NCBI GenBank assembly: GCA_002966495.1 | Contig: CP016490.1 | Coordinates: forward strand, 310,001-374,000 | Reading direction: 5' to 3' | DNA: 64,000 nt | From: Halomonas sp. GFAJ-1 | GTDB taxonomy: Bacteria > Pseudomonadota > Gammaproteobacteria > Pseudomonadales > Halomonadaceae | Shown here: piece by piece, positions 57,658 to 64,000 of the stretch | How positions within the stretch are numbered: the first letter of the stretch is position 1 | How the letters are laid out: every line of letters begins with the position of its first letter | Made by a program: the position numbers and the translations under genes | Notes under the pieces: model-generated | The model's input: only the letters and a program-made list of their open reading frames with translations | Told to the model about the DNA's origin: nothing | The model's database searches: none

Positions 57658-60225
57658 TTAAAGCACTTCTTGCAGCGCAGACTCCAAGGCAATCAATGCC
57701 TGTGAGAGCGCAGCGACGTGCGGTTCCAGGGGGCTATCAGCGCGGTTATCGGACGTTAGCGCCGTTAATAGCGCTTCGGCACTGCGCTGGGCAGGCACGG
57801 CAACCAGGTTTTCTAACAACGCAGAGAGTGACGCCAGCGGCATCTCTAGGCGACCCATTTGGGACGGCTCAACAAGCGCCTGCTCACAGCCTAAGCGTAC
57901 CTGACGAAGCTCCGTTAGCACCAAGCGCATCAATGGCTTAATGCGCTGCGCATTGCCACCCAGCAGGGAAACGGTGGCCGGCCAGTCTAACGCTTGAGCA
58001 TCCGCTTGAGGCGGCTCGTTTGTGCCAGGCTCAGAGAGCGCACTGTCATCCGCCAGTGCTAAAAAGCTTTCCAGCGTCATGGCCTTAGCAGCGGGCTGCA
58101 AGGGCGTGGTGGGCGGCGTAGACGGCGGACGATATACCCGCCCTATTTCGCTTCTCAAGCGTTCTAAATTAATCGGCTTGGTGAGGTACCCCTGCATGCC
58201 TTGGGCGAGGTAGTGCTCCTGGTCACCCTTCATTGCGTTGGCCGTCAGGGCAACGATCGGCGTTGGCGGTTGACCATGCTGTTGTTCTAACAAGCGGATA
58301 GCGTGTGTAGCCTCTACGCCGTCCATCACCGGCATCATAATGTCCATCAAAATAACGTCAAAGCGCGTTTCCTGGCACTTGTCTAACGCCTCCTGTCCGT
58401 TATTGGCCAACTCGCAGCGAGCATGCAGCTTGTCTAATAGCTTCAATGCCAGCTTTTGGTTAATAGGGTTATCTTCCACCAGCAGCACCGAGAACGGCAG
58501 CTGGGGCAGCAGCGGTTCCTCTACCGTATTGGGTGACGACAGCGGGGCAGCGTGTGTAGCGGTTTCAGAAAGCACGTTTTGCAGGTCGTTCAACGTCAGT
58601 GGCTTAGTGAGATAGCCAGGAATCCCCAGCACCTGGCAGCGCCGCGCGTCCCCCGTCACGGCTGATGACGTCACCAAACGCAGCTGCTCAGGCACCACCT
58701 GTTTCTCTTCGATCAGCCGCGTGGCTAACTCATAGCCATTCATCCCCGGCATGTGGACATCAATCAGCACAAGCGTGAACGGTGGCTCGTGGGGGGCTAG
58801 CTGGCGCAGGCGAAACAGCGCTTCAGGACCGCTGCTAAATATCTCAACGTCTACCTTGAGGGCTTGCAGCATTGCGCTGACCACCCAGCGATCAACGGGT
58901 TCATCTTCGACGTACAGTACGCGGTGGTGACGCGGATCAAATCGCAGGACCGGGGTAGATTCCGGTGCCGATGCCAAAGCGAGCGGCACCGTAAACGCCA
59001 TACAGGTACCCTGGCCGAGCAGGCTAGACGCTTCGATGTGCCCTCCCATCAGCTCCACCAGTTGGCGTGTGATGGTGAGCCCCAGGCCGGTGCCTTCAAA
59101 TCGACGGTTAGCGTTGCTATCAACCTGCTCAAATGCCTCAAAGACGCTGGCTAGCTTATCCTCCGGTATACCAATGCCTGTATCCGTGACGCTAAAGGTG
59201 AGCCATACCGCCTCGTCTGGCTGAGGCTCCGTCGAGAATGGCGCCAGGCGAATGTCCAGCTGTACGCTGCCCTGATCGGTGAATTTAAGCGCGTTCCCCA
59301 GCAAGTTGGTGAGCACCTGCTGGAAACGCACCGGGTCCAGCATCACGTAACGCGGCACTCCCCGCCCCAAGTGGTATCGAAGCTTAACGCCTTTAATCAG
59401 CGCTCTGGGCGCTTGCGCTTTAATCACTTGCCCCAGGTAGGCGTAGAGGTCGACGCTTTCCAGGCGTAAATCGAGCTTATTGGCTTCGATCTTGGAAATA
59501 TCCAGCAGCAGGTTAATCATTTCCAACAAATGTTCCGCACTCAGCCGCGCAAGGCTCAGGTACTCCTGCTGCTCTTTTTCAAGCGGTGTCTCCAGCACCA
59601 AATCGAGCATACCCATCACCCCGTTCATGGGCGTGCGAATCTCATGGCTCATGTTGGCCAGAAACTGGCTTTTCGCTACGTTGGCGCTTTTTGCCTGTTG
59701 AACTTGGTGCAGCAGTTCCTTTTCGTAAAGACACGCTCGGGCAGCGTTGGCCAGCTTCTCCATAAGCTTGGTCAACGACATAAGTAGACTGTGCGAAAAC
59801 CCTTCACCTTTACGATAAAGAATCAGTAAACCGAAGTGGGGCAGCGACATTACATAACGCTCTCCTGCACCATCAAGGTCACAGACCCGCATGGGCAAGC
59901 TCGACGTAAAGGCGGCTTGCTGATCGTCGGTTTCAGGCAGGAGCAGACCATCGATAAACGCCAGATGTTCCGGCTGCCGTTTAAGCGTGCGCGGAATACA
60001 CAGCGCGCTGTGCCACTCCAGCGTACCGGTGGTGTGTGGCAGTGCCGATGTGCTTTGCGGTACGGTGCTATTGTCTTGTGCATAGCTGAGTACGCAGGCA
60101 CTAACGCAGTTAAGCACACGCGCCATGGTGCTCACGCTCTGTGTGAGCATCGGCAACAGCTCTAGGCTTTGCCCGATCGACAGCGAAATTTCGTAAAGAA
60201 GATCGCCTTCTGCCAGCTTATTCAC
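57658..60225 (-). CDS. Hybrid histidine kinase with two REC domains
   Basis: 855 residues from a GTG start. GAF-like N-terminus (about 1-165), HisKA with H194 in MSHEIRTPMNGVMGM, HATPase_c (NALKF, DTGIGI, GTGLGL), REC 1 with D489 in LVLIDVHMPGMNGY, REC 2 with D628 in VILMDIMMPVMDG, and a C-terminal helical region (about 745-855) in the place of an Hpt domain but without the H-x-x-K-G phosphorylation motif. Phosphotransfer therefore probably uses a separate Hpt, for which the gene at 63629 is a candidate. Adjacent to the FIST gene on the same strand (46 bp). Confidence 0.92.
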   Translation of the reverse strand: MNKLAEGDLLYEISLSIGQSLELLPMLTQSVSTMARVLNCVSACVLSYAQDNSTVPQSTSALPHTTGTLEWHSALCIPRTLKRQPEHLAFIDGLLLPETDDQQAAFTSSLPMRVCDLDGAGERYVMSLPHFGLLILYRKGEGFSHSLLMSLTKLMEKLANAARACLYEKELLHQVQQAKSANVAKSQFLANMSHEIRTPMNGVMGMLDLVLETPLEKEQQEYLSLARLSAEHLLEMINLLLDISKIEANKLDLRLESVDLYAYLGQVIKAQAPRALIKGVKLRYHLGRGVPRYVMLDPVRFQQVLTNLLGNALKFTDQGSVQLDIRLAPFSTEPQPDEAVWLTFSVTDTGIGIPEDKLASVFEAFEQVDSNANRRFEGTGLGLTITRQLVELMGGHIEASSLLGQGTCMAFTVPLALASAPESTPVLRFDPRHHRVLYVEDEPVDRWVVSAMLQALKVDVEIFSSGPEALFRLRQLAPHEPPFTLVLIDVHMPGMNGYELATRLIEEKQVVPEQLRLVTSSAVTGDARRCQVLGIPGYLTKPLTLNDLQNVLSETATHAAPLSSPNTVEEPLLPQLPFSVLLVEDNPINQKLALKLLDKLHARCELANNGQEALDKCQETRFDVILMDIMMPVMDGVEATHAIRLLEQQHGQPPTPIVALTANAMKGDQEHYLAQGMQGYLTKPINLERLRSEIGRVYRPPSTPPTTPLQPAAKAMTLESFLALADDSALSEPGTNEPPQADAQALDWPATVSLLGGNAQRIKPLMRLVLTELRQVRLGCEQALVEPSQMGRLEMPLASLSALLENLVAVPAQRSAEALLTALTSDNRADSPLEPHVAALSQALIALESALQEVL

Positions 60226-60271
60226 GCGATATCCAAGAGAGTGTTGATGGTGTAACGGGGTATATCATGGA

Positions 60272-61393
60272 TTAACCCAGCGCGCCTAGCACCACGGTCT
60301 TGTTATAAAAGGCGAGATAATCGCTACCGCTATTGGCGATTTCCCCCAGGGTAAAGGCGCCAAAGACATTCTGACCTCGGCTGACCTCCTTCAGCTCATG
60401 GGTAATCATGTCGTCTAGAAAAAGTACGCGAGAGATACAGTCAATCAGCAGCAAATCAACCTGCGCCCCCGGTGCCAAATGCGCCGTAGCCTGGCGATGG
60501 GCACAGGCGGCGGCTCCCATCAGCGTTCCCGGATTGCCATGCAGCAGCGTCACGCGACACCCTTCCGGCACCTCTCCTACGCAGGTAATTTCACCCTGGG
60601 CATTCATCATCAGTGGATCGCGCACAATCAGCTCAGCATCGTAGCGGGCAATACCTAACGGGTAAGACTTAGCAATCGAGAAGAAGTTATCCGCACTGAT
60701 CAGCTGACCACTATGGGCGCTTATCAGACGCGCATAGATCTGTGCAGCAGGCTCCCAGTCAATACTCTTCACCACATTACGCTCGCTACTGGTGACGGTG
60801 AAGGCATCGCTGATGGGCTTCCAACCGTGGGCAACACCAATCACGCTCGGCATCGGTAGCCGTACAACAAGCGCAGCATCCTCTTTTAAGCCTATAGGCG
60901 TAATCAGGCAGGGCCGCTGTACAAAACTTAACGACCCAGCGCCGCCGCCAATAAAGTTGTGCTCCAGCCCGAACGTAAAAAACAGGCTTTCAACAAACGC
61001 GCTAATACGCGACGCCAAACCATCTACCACGACAAAATAGGTCTGCGGCCTCTCGTCTTCCGGCCATGTTGCTTCCAGGTCGGCCAGCGCCTCTTCGAAC
61101 TGCGTTTGCTCAGCGCTTAATCCCTCTACCACGCCGATGCTTGGCGCACTGTTCAAGCCGACTAGAAGCGTTCCCTGACGATAATTCGCGCCTTTATAGG
61201 CAATCTGTGGGAAAACGCCACCTAACACCGGCAAGTGCGACGCCTTTAAGCAGGGGTCTACCGCGCTGGGCGTCCAGCCATTATCGTCACAGGCGAGGAC
61301 CAAAATCGCTTGAACATCCTCTTGAGATGCCAGCGTCTGCAACGCATTAGCAAATCCTTTTACCGTACCGCTGGCATCAAAGTGTTGTTGCAT
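60272..61393 (-). CDS. FIST-domain sensor protein (NosP-like candidate)
   Basis: 373-residue soluble protein with FIST_N (about 30-220: AILVLACDDNG, LPVLGGVFPQIAYKG, TLLVGLNSAPSIGVVEGLS, FFTFGLEHNFIGGGAGSLSF) and FIST_C (about 225-365: YPLGIARYDAELIVRDPLMMNAQGEITCVGEVPEG, GEIANSGSDYLAFYNKTVVL). FIST proteins are signal-input modules; the subset called NosP binds heme and senses nitric oxide, and is encoded next to histidine kinases. Here it lies between a hybrid kinase and a REC-GGDEF-EAL protein, the same kind of neighbourhood. Heme binding cannot be judged from sequence alone. Confidence 0.85.
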   Translation of the reverse strand: MQQHFDASGTVKGFANALQTLASQEDVQAILVLACDDNGWTPSAVDPCLKASHLPVLGGVFPQIAYKGANYRQGTLLVGLNSAPSIGVVEGLSAEQTQFEEALADLEATWPEDERPQTYFVVVDGLASRISAFVESLFFTFGLEHNFIGGGAGSLSFVQRPCLITPIGLKEDAALVVRLPMPSVIGVAHGWKPISDAFTVTSSERNVVKSIDWEPAAQIYARLISAHSGQLISADNFFSIAKSYPLGIARYDAELIVRDPLMMNAQGEITCVGEVPEGCRVTLLHGNPGTLMGAAACAHRQATAHLAPGAQVDLLLIDCISRVLFLDDMITHELKEVSRGQNVFGAFTLGEIANSGSDYLAFYNKTVVLGALG

Positions 61394-61456
61394 ATCGCTA
61401 CCTTTGTTCGTCGATATTGCGCTTTCATCAGTGGATGGCGTATAGATGACCCACGT

Positions 61457-63520
61457 TCAGCTCGCCGTTACGCTAACCAACTGCTGCTGCAAGAATGCCT
61501 GGCATGCCGCTGGCTCCATCGGCCTTGCAAGTAAAAAGCCTTGTACTTCGTCCACATCCAGCGCATCCAGGTAGTCGAGCTGACGCTGGTCCTCAACCCC
61601 TTCGGCAATGGTTTTCAATCCCAACCCTTGGCTGAGCGCAGTAAGTGAGCGCACAATCGCGCGGTTCTGACGGGACTGGGCAATCTCAACAATGAAGCTG
61701 CGGTCAATTTTTAAGGTATCCAGCGGGAAGCGCAGCAAATACTCATAGGACGAGTGCCCCGTGCCAAAGTCGTCAATGGCCAGCCTAAACCCCATCCCCT
61801 TGAGCTTATGTAAAATCGCCAGTGTCGCCTGCGGATTGCGCATGGCGGTACTCTCAGTAATTTCCAGCTCGAACTCCTGCGGCTTGTGGCCATAGCTCGC
61901 CGCATGCCGCGCGATATGCTCTGCAAGCCCTGCTACCTCAAACTGACGGGCAGAAATATTGATGCCCATCACCACCTGGATTCCCTGCTGCTTCCACTGG
62001 GCCAGCTGGCGGCTCGCCTCTTTGGCGACCCAGTCCCCCACGTCAATGATCAGCCCACTCTCTTCTAACAGCGGGATAAAATCAGCCGGTGAGATGACCC
62101 CACGGGTCGGGTGGCGCCATCTCAGCAGCGCCTCAACCCCCACATAGCGGCGGCTTACAAGGCTCTGCTGGGGCTGGTAAACCAGGAAAAACTCATTGTT
62201 ATCCAAGGCTTTTCGCAGGTCATTCTCCAGGCTCAATGCATCGACGTTCTCAAAAGCATGCGCGCTTTCGTATAGCAACAGCGTTTGATTGCCACCCTGC
62301 TGACGGCAAAACCGCTGCGCTAACAGGGCCGAACGCAACAGCTCATCACCGCTATGGCCGTTGCTTGGAAAGAGGCTAACGCCAGCGGTGAAGTCGACAA
62401 ATATCTCTTCGCCTTTAAGGCAGTAGGTGCCTGCGAGTGGCAAAAATTTGTCGCGGCAAAACACCGGCGCATCGCGCTCGTCAAGATGAGGCATAGCGAC
62501 GGCAAAGGTGTCAGCTTCTAAACGGCATACCAGTGCATCCGGCACGCTCTGCTTTAGACACTGAGCAAACATCACCAACAGCTGGTCGCCAGCCTGAATC
62601 CCCATCGCATCGTTAATGCGGTGCAGGCGGTTAACGTCGATCACGCTCACCGACCAAACCTGCTGTTTTGCACTGCTCAAGCGCTCATTGAGCAGGTTAA
62701 GAAACAGCCGACGTTTAGGCAGGTCTGTCAGCTCGTCGTGCTCTGCCAGATAGAGCGCTTTATCCTCAAAGGCACGTAGCGCGGTGACATCTTGAAAGGC
62801 ACCGATCAGCTTGTGCTCCTCGGTTTTGGCCGCGCTCTGTAAACGTAGGATGCGCTCCTCGTTGCCCAACGTCAGCGTCACTTCAAGGTTAATACCCTCG
62901 CCACTGCGCTGGGCTGACACCAAGGCGGCCTCCAAACGTAAGCGGTCTGTCTGCCCAACCAGTGACAGCAGCGCTTGGCCGCTCTCCGGCAGAGTCTCGC
63001 AGCGCAGCACCTCTGTGGCTCCCTCTGACCAGCTCAACGTATCGCTTTGCTCGTCCCACTGCCAAAACCCCAGGTGCGCTAAGCGGCATGCGCTTGCCTG
63101 CTCAATTTGTGTTTCGCGTAGGGCTTGCTCGCGCGCCGCACCGCGCAGGGCGTATTTCACCCTTTCAGCTAACAGCGCAAGATTAATTGGCTTGGTGATA
63201 AAGTCCGTGGCCCCAGAGCTGAACGCTTGGTCAATAGACGCCACATCGTCCGAGCCGGTCAGCATGAGCAGCGGCTTATCGCGGTTACGGCTACCCGTTT
63301 CGCCATTGCGTACGGCTTGCACAAACTCAAACCCATTGCGCTCCGGCATATTGACATCAACCAACACCAACGCAGGGCTGTGCTGCACCATCAGCGCTAG
63401 CGCGTGTTCCACACCGGCTGCCTGCACCACGTGGTAACCGCGCTTTTTTAGCCCTGACGATACCAACAGGCGCAGCGTAGGATCGTCATCGATGACAAGC
63501 AGCGTTTCAGCAGGCGCCAT
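61457..63520 (-). CDS. REC-PAS-GGDEF(degenerate)-EAL response regulator
   Basis: 687 residues. REC about 5-120 with D55 in LVLVDVNMPERNG, PAS-like about 135-250, GGDEF-like about 260-420 in which the signature is EADTF, so cyclase activity is unlikely, and EAL about 435-680 with E463 in VEALLRW and DDFGTGHSS intact. Predicted c-di-GMP phosphodiesterase controlled by phosphorylation. GAGG precedes the ATG. First gene of the minus-strand run and divergent from the Hpt gene. Confidence 0.92.
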   Translation of the reverse strand: MAPAETLLVIDDDPTLRLLVSSGLKKRGYHVVQAAGVEHALALMVQHSPALVLVDVNMPERNGFEFVQAVRNGETGSRNRDKPLLMLTGSDDVASIDQAFSSGATDFITKPINLALLAERVKYALRGAAREQALRETQIEQASACRLAHLGFWQWDEQSDTLSWSEGATEVLRCETLPESGQALLSLVGQTDRLRLEAALVSAQRSGEGINLEVTLTLGNEERILRLQSAAKTEEHKLIGAFQDVTALRAFEDKALYLAEHDELTDLPKRRLFLNLLNERLSSAKQQVWSVSVIDVNRLHRINDAMGIQAGDQLLVMFAQCLKQSVPDALVCRLEADTFAVAMPHLDERDAPVFCRDKFLPLAGTYCLKGEEIFVDFTAGVSLFPSNGHSGDELLRSALLAQRFCRQQGGNQTLLLYESAHAFENVDALSLENDLRKALDNNEFFLVYQPQQSLVSRRYVGVEALLRWRHPTRGVISPADFIPLLEESGLIIDVGDWVAKEASRQLAQWKQQGIQVVMGINISARQFEVAGLAEHIARHAASYGHKPQEFELEITESTAMRNPQATLAILHKLKGMGFRLAIDDFGTGHSSYEYLLRFPLDTLKIDRSFIVEIAQSRQNRAIVRSLTALSQGLGLKTIAEGVEDQRQLDYLDALDVDEVQGFLLARPMEPAACQAFLQQQLVSVTAS

Positions 63521-63628
63521 ACTTACCTCTATTATTTAGGATCTTTAAGAATTACTTTACGCTGTCGAACTAGTTAAATGTGTGAATCTTTGTCAATATC
63601 GCCATGGCGGTTAAAGTTGCGACCGCAT

Positions 63629-64000
63629 ATGCCCAATACCGTCGAGAAGAGAGCTTTGCTTGTGACACTACCTCTAGAATCCTTGCGAGAATTTGATATC
63701 GACGCTGGTCTTGTATATGCCGACGGCGATCAAGAGCTGTATCTTGAGGTGTTGGCGATGTTCCATGAGCAGCTTACCACCGAGTTTGCTGGTCTGCCCC
63801 AACGGCTAAGAACTGACATCACTACCGATTTAGCACGTCAAGCACATACACTTAAAGGATCAGCAAGCTCAGTAGGTGCTACCCATATTGCAGCGGCTGC
63901 ACAGGTGATTGACCAGCAGATTAAAGAGGGTAAAACCTCTTTGGAGGTTGAGCTGCTGGACCGGCTACACGCATCCATTCAGTCAGCGCTTCACGAGCTC
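63629..64000 (+). CDS. Hpt-domain phosphotransfer protein (3' end outside window)
   Basis: Open frame continuing past the window edge. From ATG 63629 it reads MPNTVEKRALLVTLPLESLREFDIDAG; GTG 63662 is the alternative start, with AAGAGAG upstream. The Hpt signature QAHTLKGSASSVGA carries the phosphorylatable His at residue 73 (62 with the GTG start), followed by the expected helical VIDQQIKEGKTSLEVELLDRL. A monodomain Hpt is what the hybrid kinases of the cluster, which lack an intact Hpt, would need. Confidence 0.9.
   Translation, partial: MPNTVEKRALLVTLPLESLREFDIDAGLVYADGDQELYLEVLAMFHEQLTTEFAGLPQRLRTDITTDLARQAHTLKGSASSVGATHIAAAAQVIDQQIKEGKTSLEVELLDRLHASIQSALHEL

Overview
The window looks like chromosome from a halophilic gammaproteobacterium of the Halomonadaceae (Halomonas/Vreelandella type). 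This rests on the gene families and their order: pitrilysin-like protease, sbcB, minCDE, a DUF349 protein, a PHB-type acetoacetyl-CoA reductase and tRNA-fMet, together with TAXI-TRAP transport and a large set of chemoreceptors and c-di-GMP enzymes. No database search was possible, so genus-level placement is inference.

Layout. (1) 1-10.8 kb is housekeeping backbone: M16 protease, exonuclease I, minC-minD-minE, DUF349 protein, phbB-like reductase and an initiator tRNA. (2) 10.75-24.25 kb is an integrated element of about 13.4 kb bounded by a perfect 75-bp direct repeat made of the 3' part of tRNA-fMet plus its terminator. It carries a repressor, divergent excisionase and integrase genes around an operator array, small unknown genes, and a five-gene operon for uptake and CoA-dependent breakdown of an unidentified carboxylic acid, with its LysR regulator, followed by an intact IS3-family insertion sequence. 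The integrase has an in-frame stop and the last operon gene is broken. (3) 24.25-25.5 kb is scar tissue: the start of a second related element with a truncated repressor, a partial IS5-family copy and the 3' end of a WYL-regulator gene. (4) 25.5-27.7 kb holds small metabolic or unknown genes, one frameshifted.

(5) 28-49.7 kb is a sensory region. It has six chemoreceptor genes (one broken by a nonsense codon), two paralogous GAF/PAS/GGDEF/EAL genes (one broken by an intact IS5-family insertion and a second stop), a GAF-GGDEF cyclase preceded by a tiny coupled ORF, a thioredoxin-like protein and an FNR-like regulator with all four candidate iron-sulphur cysteines.

(6) 49.7-64 kb is a dense signalling cluster: four hybrid histidine kinases, an EAL-HDOD protein, a periplasmic SUOX-fold protein overlapping a membrane kinase gene, a FIST-domain sensor, a REC-GGDEF-EAL response regulator and, running off the right edge, a stand-alone Hpt protein. 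By analogy with PruR/pterin and NosP/FIST systems this could be a phosphorelay joining a periplasmic ligand signal and a cytoplasmic (possibly nitric-oxide) signal to c-di-GMP turnover. That is the most interesting hypothesis here. A 6 x 15-bp degenerate tandem repeat lies inside this cluster.

Broken genes are concentrated between 11.5 and 42.4 kb, in or near mobile DNA and within paralogous families.
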